Numbered from the stretch's first letter, positions 25,901 through 33,258 are shown. The stretch: DNA of 42,621 nucleotides from Haloarcula nitratireducens (GCF_019599505.1 NZ_RKLT01000024.1:1-42621); one strand, 5' to 3'. Numbers and translations are program-made. The notes: a model not told the origin generated them from the letters alone.

Positions 25901-26821
25901 GAATACTTACGGGAGAACCTCCCGCTAACTTGGGACTACTTCGAGGCCCACCGTGAGGTATTGGAGGGGCGAGAAAGTGGCCGAATGGAAGGGCGAGACG
26001 ACTGGTATGCTTTCATCTATCCAAAGAGCCATGAACGGTTCGAGAAGCCAAAAATCATTGGTGCCCACATTTCCGAAAATGCCCGGTTCATGATGGACAG
26101 CGAAGGCGTATGGTACTTCAAAACGGCATACGGAATTGAGTTGAATGAATCCCATCGGAACCTGACCGAGGAGATGGCCTGCCAACTCAACTCAAAAGCA
26201 CTCGATTTCTACTTTAAACACATCACGACAGTCAAGATGGGCGGATTCTACGAGTACCGCTCACAGTACGTCGAGAAATTGCCCTGCGTGACTGAAGACA
26301 GCGCGGGGGTCCACGGGTTGATGCGCGAGAAGGCTGAAGAAATCGTTGACACCATCGACCTTGACAGCAAGACCGACCGTTTCCCCGAGGCGTATCTCGG
26401 CGACTACGGTGGCGAAGTCGATTACATCACCTACGAGTGGCAGACCCGTCGCTATCCGGTGAGCGCCGAAGTGCAAGGTGACGTTGAGGGAGATTTCACC
26501 GTGCAGGCCGGACGGTCAGACACGATTAGCGACGCCGCAATGTACTCCGACGACCGAGGGGCACGGAAGGCGCGAGCCGATTACGTGCGGGTAGCCGTGG
26601 ACGGTCGAAACGTCAAGAGTGGTGAGGAGACGACTATTCCAATTCCTCGAAGTGACGACGGCGTTGAGGAACTGCTTGCCCGACGTGACGAAGACCGCGA
26701 GGAAGTAGAGCAAGTGGACATCGAAGAACTCGAAGCCGATATTGACGACGCAGTCTACGACCTGTTTAACCTCGCGAAGGAGGAGCAAGAAGTCATTGAG
26801 GGTTATTTAGAGGTCTTCTGA
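22907..26821 (+). CDS. Single-chain type IIG restriction-modification enzyme (Eco57I-like)
   Basis: 1304 residues combining nuclease, methylase and specificity parts. The N-terminal nuclease has R60-P61-D62 and E77-F78-K79 (a PD...ExK pattern). A helical connector follows. The N6-adenine methylase region has motif I DPSCGSGTFLVEA around 440-452, GEFYTPQPVVDYI just before it, and catalytic motif IV NPPY at 710-713. A target-recognition-like C-terminal region carries GNFGDITDAIFAGTQTSANK and ends in a Glu-rich tail. One such enzyme can both modify its host site and cut unmodified DNA. GC content returns to the local norm after the AT-rich hamAB. All key residues are intact. Confidence 0.88.
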   Translation: MPSPTEFFDSLDSIGARTDEDMSERDVENLFLETGFYTALGYEGTGTDIRSEFTLPDDRRPDYITLDTNEAVTAVYEFKTTGRDLVSNEDQLFHYMDNLRADFGVLTNGEELRLYRRNRDRPMLALSTESVTEGDARDLFSALQKRQFDLTDPDDVNEFLSDIDPIPLDQQAELGQEHFFDTFRLEKDSPFADLVTGMMDLLHELRDDQEAKFVKGAYDFWEATYADEPDEVPGSWEPFINGKQSLRDFMFCLESGHALLARLLLAKATEDHDFFAGTGYNGMGDYFRGLQGFSDKINLDAFPVAADNLIDDMQDQLVEGLFQDDIFVWWTDGYEEQLSRGHETGANQFKKVAEGTGSIERISEATRDRFSRAVAEMFFNVLRFDFADVQGDLLGDLYQRYFDPETRKALGEFYTPQPVVDYIMDGVGYDRGVSNQRLIDPSCGSGTFLVEAVQRYIEDVERYEDEPDWEEHLKDLCTRPRIIGLDIHPFAVLMAQIRFVVAILPAYRKAKGSNRDFTLRRLPIYRTDTLRNERKLSGVDLGTGDADSWQSPLDAWEEDETEVQIPVPLPVEVEDEEGVETEDGFLVRRVRMPLYPTIKSETDVKNFGEYFAALQGVLDTVKDHMALAEEFGRDFDWTYQSGLEERVNRYTSQDYSGMEEFLEPYVNDMLENVRYLKEEHNDGRLFKMFEDTVLALVVKNYMEYDYVVGNPPYVRTQNLPDQQKAMMDQLYDATTGNYDIYCPFYERGLDWLRDETGKLGFITPNQFMVTDYGEGLRKVLLEDSRIQEVYDFRDSGVFEDATNYPAIVILEDEPEEAAREDNDIRCVRVKAETDGNDDRELDDTIIESVRDHRGEPGYEDEFIDVFDFPQKKLAEDDYWALMPPEELQVFEKLESNSTGNFGDITDAIFAGTQTSANKVYLVTPVNADRIQPEDGGDTVRVVPTGENQEYEIETDLLCPWLKGKDIERWRGEWSGLHVILPHYVENNEDGPTTKAYDSEYLRENLPLTWDYFEAHREVLEGRESGRMEGRDDWYAFIYPKSHERFEKPKIIGAHISENARFMMDSEGVWYFKTAYGIELNESHRNLTEEMACQLNSKALDFYFKHITTVKMGGFYEYRSQYVEKLPCVTEDSAGVHGLMREKAEEIVDTIDLDSKTDRFPEAYLGDYGGEVDYITYEWQTRRYPVSAEVQGDVEGDFTVQAGRSDTISDAAMYSDDRGARKARADYVRVAVDGRNVKSGEETTIPIPRSDDGVEELLARRDEDREEVEQVDIEELEADIDDAVYDLFNLAKEEQEVIEGYLEVF

Positions 26822-27119
26822 CTTCTCTCAGCCTCCCCGATAAGTCAGAATAAGGTCCGATCAGGATAGTATCACGTGCTACGACAGATGGGTCGGCAAA
26901 CGAGTGGTAAAGTAGTGCGTTTGGAAACAGCGACTGGCGCTACCCCGTAGAGTGCAGTATAATCATTGCCGTTTAATTGGGTAGTGTAGAAGTGGAAATT
27001 GGCGGTAGCGGCCCGAGATGCGATGCAGCCGAGCCTGGTACTTAAGACATTGTCGTGACAAGAAAGAAAACGATGTCGGATTCGAATGTTCTGTTTCTAA
27101 TCAACTAGTTACAACACGT
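26822..27119. other. Gap after the defence island, no feature recognised
   Basis: About 300 bases with mixed composition and no open frame, hairpin or repeat that I can support. A GC-rich patch at about 27005-27045 was compared by eye with tRNA structure and does not fold as one. Confidence 0.4.
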
Positions 27120-27371
27120 TTACACCGTCGCCACGACGTGCTGATACCCGACCTGAGATGGCACCGGCTGCAGCGTCAGCCCAGCTAGCGCCAATTCACG
27201 AAGCACTTCGGGCGGCACACTCTCACGCTCACGTAACACGGCGTCGAGCGTCCACGCGTCATGGCGACTCGCGTTCGGCGCAACGACGTCAACGGCAATG
27301 GTCGGCACCGAATCCCGAATCGCTCGTGCAGCCCGCCGCACTTGTTTGCGGTCGTCAACGGTGCAGCTCAT
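27120..27371 (-). CDS. Hypothetical plasmid-type protein, 83 aa
   Basis: Starts at the ATG at 27371 (MSCTVDDRKQVRRAARAIRD). It overlaps the stop of the upstream gene by ATGA, which fixes the start. The sequence VPTIAVDVVAPNASRHDAWT then LDAVLRERESVPPEVL suggests a small alpha/beta protein. It is the second gene of a coupled pair. It has no known family or function. Confidence 0.6.
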   Translation of the reverse strand: MSCTVDDRKQVRRAARAIRDSVPTIAVDVVAPNASRHDAWTLDAVLRERESVPPEVLRELALAGLTLQPVPSQVGYQHVVATV

Positions 27372-27661
27372 GCTTCGACACCTCGCACGAGATCGCCGAC
27401 CAGTGAGCCGCCGACGTGCGGGCCGACGTCCCAGCCACGCTTCGTGCGCGTGTGCTCGCACCAATCACAAAGCGTCTGACAGGGCGTTTCGACAAGTTCG
27501 AATTTCTCAGCGTTCAGATTTGCGTCGACAACGACGACAGCAGCTTCGTAGCTGTCCCAGTAGTGGGCAGCGTCGTCACCGTCGACGCCGACGAAGCACG
27601 GGCGCTGGGTCAGTCGGTTGCGGGCGATACGTTCTTGGGGATTGGCTTGCGTAGTTGCCAT
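27368..27661 (-). CDS. Hypothetical plasmid-type protein, 97 aa
   Basis: From the ATG at 27661 (MATTQANPQERIARNRLTQR). The middle reads HYWDSYEAAVVVVDANLNAEKF, a beta-alpha-beta-like unit, followed by CQTLCDWCEHTRTKRGW, a CxxxCxxC cluster that may bind zinc. It is translationally coupled to the 83-residue gene by a 4-base overlap. An in-frame ATG at 27703 is upstream but lacks coding character. Confidence 0.6.
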   Translation of the reverse strand: MATTQANPQERIARNRLTQRPCFVGVDGDDAAHYWDSYEAAVVVVDANLNAEKFELVETPCQTLCDWCEHTRTKRGWDVGPHVGGSLVGDLVRGVEA

Positions 27662-27817
27662 TGGTTTCCATCTATGGAACCACGCGTCTCGGTGCTCCAA
27701 CACCGGGGCGATTTCCTGAACCGCAGAAATCGACCAGCGGCGCGTGTGTTCCTATTCGATAGTAACCACCTGTGGACACTTAGTATTTGCGCTGAACAGC
27801 GCAACTCGACTGAGTAT

Positions 27818-28054
27818 TTAATTGCCGAAATAATAATTTCGGCCCTTCTGAGTGGCTCTGTGATAGCCTTTCGTATTTGGTATCTTCTCAACTAGCCCCT
27901 CTTTACGAAGCTCCCGAAGATAATTATCCACAGAACGCCGTTCAAAGGTTGCTCCTTGCTGTTTACAGTTATGGAATATCACAGCAGGCGGGAGGTGTAA
28001 CCCGCTCTCTACGAGGAGCCCGAGAACCAGTCTTTTCCGCTCCTCTTTGCCCAT
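27818..28054 (-). CDS. Small winged-helix protein, 78 aa
   Basis: From the ATG at 28054 (MGKEERKRLVLGLLVESGLH). The pattern (helix; LPPAVIFHNCKQQGATFERR; SVDNYLRELRKEGLVEK; a basic wing and tail YHRATQKGRNYYFGN) is a winged helix of the kind found on haloarchaeal plasmids and viruses. It is more basic than most proteins here, consistent with DNA binding. It is expressed in the same direction as the 27368-27661 pair, with about 155 bases between. Confidence 0.65.
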   Translation of the reverse strand: MGKEERKRLVLGLLVESGLHLPPAVIFHNCKQQGATFERRSVDNYLRELRKEGLVEKIPNTKGYHRATQKGRNYYFGN

Positions 28055-28156
28055 AGCGTCCTTGTCACTTGCCACGTTCAAAGTAACTCCGAAGGAATCG
28101 CTATTTGAATCAGTATCGCACTTCCACGTTCTCTGGCACATATTTGCTACGAGCAA

Positions 28157-28178
28157 CGCAAAGCACTAAGTGCTTGCG
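28157..28178. repeat. Near-perfect palindrome
   Basis: CGCAAAGCACT (28157-28167) and AGTGCTTGCG (28169-28178) pair along 10 bp with a single extra A in the left arm. It lies between divergent genes. It could be a regulator site, or the end hairpin of a small mobile element. The following 28179-28465 contains no convincing gene, only mutually overlapping low-complexity frames. Confidence 0.5.
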
Positions 28179-28465
28179 CATCTCACAGTTCTAGCACAAC
28201 CGACGCGTCGCTCCTCGGGCGTCGTTGGAAAACCGAGTGCGACGCCGTGCTGCAACACGGGCGCCGCGTCGGTCCAGAACCGCATGAACGCACACGCAAC
28301 GGGGAGCCTTGAAACCTTCCCACGGACTGCGTCGTATCGCCAGCCGACCACCGACCAACGTCGTCGTTTCGGATCACGACATCAACGGCCTGTCTGTTGT
28401 TCACGTGCCCACAGTAGCCGTTGGAGTCCCGCCAACGACCGCACAGCCCGCCAAGGAGGCCCAGC

Positions 28466-28807
28466 ATGACGACTCATTACGCCCTCACGGGCTTCCAGCG
28501 CGATGTCTGCCAAGCCATCGCCGCCGTCGACGACGAACCCTACGGCCTCGCACTCAAGGCCTACCTCGACGAGCGCTACCCCGAGCCGATCAACCACAGC
28601 CGCCTCTACCAGAATCTCGATACCCTCGCCGACAAGAACCTCATCACCTGCGACCCGCTCGACGACCGCACCAACGCCTACACCCTCACTGAGGCCGGCC
28701 ACAAGCTCCTCACCCACCAGGCCGAGACCCTCGCCCGCTGCACTGACCGCCCGCGGCCGGTCGCCGACGGCGGTGCCCACACCCTGACGGAGGCCGACCA
28801 GTCATGA
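28466..28807 (+). CDS. PadR-like winged-helix protein, 113 aa
   Basis: The ATG at 28466 begins MTTHYALTGFQRDVCQAIAA; YGLALKAYLDERYPEPINHS and RLYQNLDTLADKNLITCD follow, the recognition helix and wing of PadR/ArsR-type regulators, then NAYTLTEAGHKLL. The C-terminal 30 residues are low complexity. It is the first gene of a chain of overlapping ORFs; its stop overlaps the next start (ATGA at 28804). It is probably the regulator of that operon. Confidence 0.8.
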   Translation: MTTHYALTGFQRDVCQAIAAVDDEPYGLALKAYLDERYPEPINHSRLYQNLDTLADKNLITCDPLDDRTNAYTLTEAGHKLLTHQAETLARCTDRPRPVADGGAHTLTEADQS

Positions 28808-28917
28808 CTGGCCCAGTCACACGAGCCTGCCCAGCCAGCGCTGAGACTCACGAACAACCGCGGTCGTCCCACCAGCACTGGGCGGCGACGAAACGCGCGT
28901 CGGGAGGAGATCGATGA
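28804..28917 (+). CDS. 37-aa ORF coupled at both ends
   Basis: MTGPVTRACPASAETHEQPR and 17 more residues ending KRASGGDR. The sequence itself says little, but the start overlaps the PadR-like gene's stop and its own stop overlaps the next gene's start, each by ATGA. This double coupling is the main reason to think that it is translated. Confidence 0.5.
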   Translation: MTGPVTRACPASAETHEQPRSSHQHWAATKRASGGDR

Positions 28918-29213
28918 CGCCCGCCGTCGGCGCGGTCGTCGCGCTGACCGAACTCGACAGCGAGCCACGGCTGCTCGTCACCGCCGTCGACGACGCCGAC
29001 AATACTGTCACGGGTGTCTTGCTCGCGGATCTGGCCGCCGAGACGATCCAGCGCCTTGCTTCGGCCGGTGACCGCCACCGTCGCGAGGAGCTGATACTCG
29101 CGGTGACACAGACCACCGAGCTCGCGCGGTTCTGTGTGCCAGTCGAGGACTGCCGGCAGCTGGATGAATCGGGTTTCGATGGCGCTGCACGCCGGGAGCG
29201 TGAAAGCCGATGA
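28914..29213 (+). CDS. Hypothetical plasmid-type protein, 99 aa
   Basis: Starts MTPAVGAVVALTELDSEPRL. A beta-rich N-terminal half (LLVTAVDDADNTVTGVLLAD) and a helical Arg/Glu-rich second half. The composition is clearly haloarchaeal. The start overlaps the stop of the 37-residue ORF, and its stop overlaps the next start. Resembles small conserved proteins of haloarchaeal plasmids, but no function is known. Confidence 0.65.
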   Translation: MTPAVGAVVALTELDSEPRLLVTAVDDADNTVTGVLLADLAAETIQRLASAGDRHRREELILAVTQTTELARFCVPVEDCRQLDESGFDGAARRERESR

Positions 29214-29551
29214 CTCGCGCCGGACTACTATCGCGTGGGCACAAGCGAACCTACACTGCAACGGACTGGCAGGCCCACGGCCCCAGTCAGGATGAGAACA
29301 ATGGCCGCGGCTGGGAGACGCGTCCGTGTTCGTGTACGGGGCCGAAGCGTCCGATGGGAGTACCAGACCACCGGACGCGAGAACCGAAGATTCACGGCTG
29401 TTCCTCTGACAGCATTCACTTCATTTACCAATTAGTTGTAAAAAGCTTCTCACTAGATATATACGGGTCTTCCCGTCAGCCTCATCGCTCAGTTCGACTC
29501 TATCAGCGGCCTCACAATCCGTTCTCGGCGGACAATGACGGTGATCGGTGA
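29210..29551 (+). CDS. Hypothetical protein, 113 aa, possibly truncated or frameshifted
   Basis: MTRAGLLSRGHKRTYTATDW begins at an ATGA overlap, which supports this start. A second frame from 29235 includes VRWEYQTTGRENRRFTAVPL, which looks more like conserved coding sequence, so a frameshift inside the gene is possible. The stop overlaps the next ATG by one base (TGATG). The real C-terminus is uncertain. Confidence 0.4.
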   Translation: MTRAGLLSRGHKRTYTATDWQAHGPSQDENNGRGWETRPCSCTGPKRPMGVPDHRTREPKIHGCSSDSIHFIYQLVVKSFSLDIYGSSRQPHRSVRLYQRPHNPFSADNDGDR

Positions 29552-29763
29552 TGGCCCGGACAGACCCCTCTCAGACTCCTGCAAGCGATACAGCGCCCAC
29601 ACAGACGACGCAGTGGCGACTGCGCTACCAGGTCGGGGATCTGGTCCACTACACCGAGTGGCACGAGGACTTTGCCACGGTCGAGAATCTCGCCGTGCAG
29701 TATCGGGACGGCGACTACGGCCACGACGTCGTCATCGAACGCCGCACGGAGGTCGAGGGATGA
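29551..29763 (+). CDS. Small hypothetical protein, 70 aa
   Basis: From the ATG at 29551 (MARTDPSQTPASDTAP), with WRLRYQVGDLVHYTEWHEDF and YGHDVVIERRTEVEG following. This looks like one small beta-sheet domain after a disordered N-terminus. A GTG one codon earlier is possible. The stop overlaps the next ATG. Probably part of the same operon as the preceding genes. Confidence 0.55.
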   Translation: MARTDPSQTPASDTAPTQTTQWRLRYQVGDLVHYTEWHEDFATVENLAVQYRDGDYGHDVVIERRTEVEG

Positions 29764-29849
29764 GGATGCTCGGTCCCGACGGCGGTCGGGCTTGTGTCCT
29801 GTGTGGTGCGAGGAGTAGCCAGTCGCTGCTGTCGCCCAGTCACGCCTAG
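29760..29849 (+). CDS. 29-aa ORF with a CxxC motif
   Basis: MRMLGPDGGRACVLCGARSS and nine more residues. It starts by an ATGA overlap with the preceding gene. The CVLCG pair might bind metal with a partner. It is very short; the coupling is its only support. Confidence 0.3.
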   Translation: MRMLGPDGGRACVLCGARSSQSLLSPSHA

Positions 29850-29906
29850 CCCGTGCCGTGGTCGGCACTGCTCGGTTCGATTCCGAGCACGGGCCCTGTG
29901 GTCAGT

Positions 29907-30791
29907 ATGCCACGCAACACCGACGCCGACGAGAACGAGACCGAGAGCACAGCCACCGACGACCAACTGGCCGCCCAGCTGGGGATGGATATTAGTGACG
30001 ACGATGCGCCCGATACCGAGGCCCTACAGGAACTCGTGGGGCAGTTAGAGGGGAAAACGGCACCCCCCGTTTCGAGTGTTCTCGAAGGACTGGTCGCGAC
30101 CATCGACTCACTGCAGGACCGTGTCGAGGAACTCGAAGCTCAGCAGGAGCAGACCCACGACATCGCGACGACCGCTGTTGGGCAGTCAGCCGAAGCCGAG
30201 AGCCGCCTCGACGATGTTGAAGAGCAACAGGAGGAAACCCACGAGATCGCCAAGAGTGCCATCGCGAAGGCTCAGCAACTCGAAGCTGACCCTGATCAGC
30301 AGGAAGACGCAGAAACACTGCCCGAGGGTATCGAGCCCAGTTCGTCGCCGCTGGATTTCTTCGCGAACTGCCGGCAGGCCAAAGTCAAGTCGATGTTCGT
30401 CGAACGGTCGAACCGCCAGAACACGTACCGTGCGATTAGCGTGGCCAAGCGCTGGCCAGAGTTCGCCACTGAGCGAACTGACGGGAGTGGCGTCTTCTTC
30501 ACCAAGGACGATGTCGAGACTGCGCTGACCGCGGAACTGGGGAAGGAGCCGCACCGACAGACAGTCAAGCGTGTTTGGGAGAAACTGATCGAAATTGGCG
30601 GTGATGATCTGGTCGAGAAGACTCGGCAAGTCGGCCGGGAGCAGACGCAGACGGAATTGTTGGCGATGGACACCGAGACAGCAGAAGGACTGGTTGAGAA
30701 ACGTTACGTCGGCCTCGATCTGTTGGAGAACGGTGATCGGAAGGCAACGACGGGCGGCGTCACGCCCGTTGTGGTGGAGTCTTCCGGGTAA
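29907..30791 (+). CDS. Coiled-coil protein with C-terminal winged-helix-like region
   Basis: 294 residues from the ATG at 29907 (MPRNTDADENETEST); earlier codons in the frame lack coding character. Residues about 55-150 are a Glu/Gln-rich coiled coil with an internal repeat (QEQTHDIATTAVGQSAEAES against QEETHEIAKSAIAKAQQLEA). The C-terminal part (NRQNTYRAISVAKRWPEFAT, GVFFTKDDVETALTAELGKE, QTVKRVWEKLIEIGGDDLVE) reads as a DNA-binding winged-helix domain. Its 3' 190 bases and the following spacer reappear as a decayed copy at 34241-34567, so the gene marks one border of the cassette array. It might act in array maintenance or as a partitioning or recombination protein, but this is inference. 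Confidence 0.65.
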   Translation: MPRNTDADENETESTATDDQLAAQLGMDISDDDAPDTEALQELVGQLEGKTAPPVSSVLEGLVATIDSLQDRVEELEAQQEQTHDIATTAVGQSAEAESRLDDVEEQQEETHEIAKSAIAKAQQLEADPDQQEDAETLPEGIEPSSSPLDFFANCRQAKVKSMFVERSNRQNTYRAISVAKRWPEFATERTDGSGVFFTKDDVETALTAELGKEPHRQTVKRVWEKLIEIGGDDLVEKTRQVGREQTQTELLAMDTETAEGLVEKRYVGLDLLENGDRKATTGGVTPVVVESSG

Positions 30792-31019
30792 CCCTGTGAC
30801 GAGCACGGGATAAGACGGGAATCGGCACAGAACCGGCGTTGATGGACGCGGTGGCACGTGCCCTGCTGTCGCCGACGCTGCTGTTCGTTAGCTGTAGCAA
30901 CCGGGAGCGACCCCATTCTTGCAGGAGTGTAGTGAGTGTTTGTAACACGAACGGAGCGACCAGTCCCGATTCGCTGTTCACAACGGGTGTGACGGACCTT
31001 TCAGCAGAATCGGAGTCAT
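30792..31019 (+). repeat. Cassette-spacer repeat, copy A
   Basis: Full copy. After the coiled-coil gene stop: AACCCTGTGACGA, ATCGGCACAGAACCG, GATGGACGCGGTGGCACGTG, GGGAGCGACCCC, then GTTTGT-AAC-ACGAAC (30938-30952, a 6-bp hairpin with one G-U pair), GGAGCGACCAGTCCC, and CTGTT-CAC-AACGG. The first half matches copy D, the second half copies B and C. The remainder of the gap to 31138 leads into the VapB-like gene. Confidence 0.85.
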
Positions 31020-31138
31020 GCGATCTGCCGGCTCCCGTACGGTGACTGAACAAATCGACCGTGCAGGCAGAAGCAACCGGAGCTAATCAAAGAGGCGCAC
31101 CGAAAGACACAGTATTCTGTGTCAGCATAGATTACTGT

Positions 31139-31369
31139 ATGCCCAGTATTACAGTCAATGTGGACGACGACCTCAAAGCACGAATGGAAAACCACCCGGA
31201 AATCAACTGGAGTGAAGTCACGCGACAGACCATCCAAGAGAAAATCGAGGCACTCGAAGTGATGGACGAACTCGCCGGCCAAAGCGAACTCACCGAGAAC
31301 GACGTGCAGGAACTCGCCGAGAAGATCAACGAACGTGGACGCCAGCGTGTCGACGAAGAATCGGCGTAA
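31139..31369 (+). CDS. VapB-like ribbon-helix-helix antitoxin
   Basis: A 76-residue protein from the ATG at 31139: MPSITVNVDDDLKARMENHP, INWSEVTRQTIQEKIEALEV. This is an RHH fold (strand ITVNVDDDLK, two helices) with a Glu-rich C-terminal tail that would wrap the toxin. It is placed 9 bases before a PIN-domain gene, the usual antitoxin-toxin order. The frame extends upstream into the spacer repeat, but this Met is where the fold starts. Confidence 0.85.
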   Translation: MPSITVNVDDDLKARMENHPEINWSEVTRQTIQEKIEALEVMDELAGQSELTENDVQELAEKINERGRQRVDEESA

Positions 31370-31378
31370 ACTCGACGA

Positions 31379-31795
31379 ATGAAGCTGGTCATCGATGCCA
31401 ACGTCGTTATCTCTGCGCTCATCGCGGATTCGAAAACCCGAGAACTCATCGTCACGCTTAATCCGGACCTCCTGACACCTGCGTTCGTCCATGATGAAAT
31501 TGAGACCTATGAAGACCTGATCGTCGAGAAATCCGGGATGGAACCGGATCGAGTCATACAGTTCCTCGAGCTCTTATTCCAGTATATCGAGGTGGTTCCA
31601 GCCGACGATTTCTATCCGGCTATCGAGAGGGCAGAAGCGGAACTCGGCGACACCGACCCAGACGATGTGCTCTATCTTGCGTGTGCACTCGCCAGCGATG
31701 CAGCCATTTGGAGCGATGACGCTGATTTCGATGAACAGGCGCTGGTCGAGACCTACTCGACAAGCGACGTGATTGACGCGTTCGACACGCGGTGA
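31379..31795 (+). CDS. PIN-domain toxin (VapC-like)
   Basis: 138 residues. MKLVIDANVVISALIADSKT contains the first metal-binding Asp (D6). Acidic residues follow in FVHDEIETYEDL, in DTDPDDVLYLACALASDA and in IWSDDADF, matching the four-acid PIN active site. PIN toxins cleave tRNA or rRNA. The arrangement with the RHH gene is a VapBC pair. Followed directly by the spacer repeat copy B region. Confidence 0.88.
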   Translation: MKLVIDANVVISALIADSKTRELIVTLNPDLLTPAFVHDEIETYEDLIVEKSGMEPDRVIQFLELLFQYIEVVPADDFYPAIERAEAELGDTDPDDVLYLACALASDAAIWSDDADFDEQALVETYSTSDVIDAFDTR

Positions 31796-31847
31796 TCCAA
31801 AATCTGTTCCGACTGGCTGACCCAGTTAGGGCTGTCTCTAACTCCTT

Positions 31848-32060
31848 ACTGTTCGTAGCTGCAGTACTTAGAAGCGACCCCATTCTTACAGGAGTGGAGT
31901 GAGTGTTCGTAACACGAACGGAGCGACCAGTCCCGATTTCCTGTTCACAACAGGTGTGACGACTTTCCCGGCAAGAAATCTCTCCGAAAGTGCTGTCAGC
32001 ACCTCCAATGTACAGAAGATTCCCTCCTCTTATACTATCTGAGCGCCAGCGCAGTCAAGG
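31848..32060 (+). repeat. Cassette-spacer repeat, copy B
   Basis: From CTGTTCGTAGCTGCAGTA through AAGCGACCCCATTCTTAC, GAGTGGAGTGAGT, GTTCGT-AAC-ACGAAC (31905-31919, perfect 6-bp hairpin), GGAGCGACCAGTCCC, and CCTGTT-CAC-AACAGG (about 31940-31954, perfect hairpin). Weaker similarity to copy C continues to the AGCGCC...GGGAGTGAAC stretch near 32045-32070. The upstream part seen in copies A and D is missing. No gene is found in 31796-32122. Confidence 0.85.
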
Positions 32061-32122
32061 GAGTGAACCATAATAGTCGGCACAGCACTAGGTTTATCCC
32101 GCTCGGAAGACTCCATTCAGCT

Positions 32123-32227
32123 ATGAGCCTCGAAGAGACAGTCGATTACCTTGCCGAGGAACTCGACCTCGAGCGAAGTGAGCACGTCCGCGAGGTCGGT
32201 CAGTCAGTTGCGGAGCTTCGCGACTGA
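32123..32227 (+). CDS. 34-aa acidic microprotein, possible antitoxin or remnant
   Basis: MSLEETVDYLAEELDLERSE and 14 more residues ending VAELRD. A TATA-like GGTTTATCCC lies 24-33 bases upstream, so the ORF is probably transcribed and leaderless. It ends exactly where the convergent Fic/Doc-like gene ends (stop codons are adjacent at 32225-32230). Glu-rich helical sequence and position in the cassette suggest an antitoxin, or the surviving N-terminus of one. Confidence 0.5.
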   Translation: MSLEETVDYLAEELDLERSEHVREVGQSVAELRD

Positions 32228-33115
32228 TCAAAACAGGTTTTTGAAGTCCCGTTCGACGAGGCCTGCTTCTAAGTAGTCGATGAACTCCCGCTTTGTCGGT
32301 CCGGTTCGACTCAGGAGCGCGTCGCGGTCTGCTCGCTGAAGAGTTGCACGAGCAAACGCCCGACAGTGTGCTTCGTGCTGCGTCGCGTACGTCGTAAGGG
32401 CTTCACGCCAGTGCATGTCTAAGTCAAATTCGGCTAACTGGATTCGAATGCCGTCTTTCCGCTCTACACCATCGACGCCTAACTCTGCGAGCCGTTTGAA
32501 TCGAACATTGTTTCGCCGGACCGTGATCAGACGTTTCGACTCGACGATATACGGATCAACCCACTCCTGCCACGTTTCATCGTCAAGGTGGGTCCGTGGC
32601 ATATCGAAATCCGGGTCGACACTCTCGATACAGAACTGCAGCATCGCGATTCCGGTCCGATGGTTCGCGTTCGGTAGCGAGTGGCGGAGAATAAGGTTTG
32701 ACATCACGTCGCCAGCGACCTCTGGAAGCGGGGCGTCCCACGAAACATGGTTGAGTGCTTGCTGAATCTTCTGTGGTTCAAATTCCTTGTAAAGGTGAAA
32801 TTCGTCTGCCTCTTGGACATCCACGGCTGCTTCCAATAGTTCCACCAATCGAAAAGCAACGACTTGCACCGAGCGGGGGAGTTCGGTAATTCGGTCGCGA
32901 AGCCACTCCTTGTCGATATCAATGTCTGCTGCGTTTTCGATCTCCGTTTCGCTTTCGTAGAGAACGTAGACTGGAGTCGTAAACGGATAGCCGATGAGCT
33001 TTGTCGCGCCGTCCAGATCCAACTGTCGGGCAACTAAATCCGCTGATGACGCCGAGCTATACTTCAGCGAGAAATTCTCGGCTTGCGGATGGTGATAATG
33101 GACGACTCGCGCCAT
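32228..33115 (-). CDS. Fic/Doc-like protein with divergent active-site motif
   Basis: 295 residues starting MARVVHYHHPQAENFSLKYS. Residues 145-155 (HSLPNANHRTG) align with the Fic/Doc signature HxFx(D/E)(A/G)N(K/G)RT: H145, N149, N151, R153 and T154 are in place while Phe is Leu and the acidic residue is Asn. Helices on either side fit a Fic core. Fic proteins transfer AMP or, in Doc, phosphate, to a target; loss of the acidic residue suggests altered chemistry. It is transcribed opposite to the other cassette genes and fills the interval between spacer copies B and C. Confidence 0.65.
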   Translation of the reverse strand: MARVVHYHHPQAENFSLKYSSASSADLVARQLDLDGATKLIGYPFTTPVYVLYESETEIENAADIDIDKEWLRDRITELPRSVQVVAFRLVELLEAAVDVQEADEFHLYKEFEPQKIQQALNHVSWDAPLPEVAGDVMSNLILRHSLPNANHRTGIAMLQFCIESVDPDFDMPRTHLDDETWQEWVDPYIVESKRLITVRRNNVRFKRLAELGVDGVERKDGIRIQLAEFDLDMHWREALTTYATQHEAHCRAFARATLQRADRDALLSRTGPTKREFIDYLEAGLVERDFKNLF

Positions 33116-33258
33116 CTATACCTGTGTTCATGAGACGAACCTAAATCAACTCGGTGTTCTTCATCTGAGAGTCCTGTTGATCCGCTACTGCTACGGTGAG
33201 GGGACACCACCCTCTGACGAGACGACCTACCGACCAGATCGATACGGAACCAACCTTA

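Noticed and set aside
27005..27045. GC-rich patch considered as a tRNA or tRNA fragment
   Set aside because: It has no acceptor, anticodon and T-arm arrangement that can be drawn.
28183..28467. Overlapping ORFs on both strands upstream of the PadR-like gene
   Set aside because: They are Arg/Ser/Cys-rich, mutually exclusive, and lack any family-like segment or start signal.
30186..30857. 223-residue minus-strand ORF opposite the coiled-coil gene
   Set aside because: It is the shadow of the coiled-coil gene; the plus-strand frame has heptad repeats and a duplicated tail that follow the plus-strand reading.
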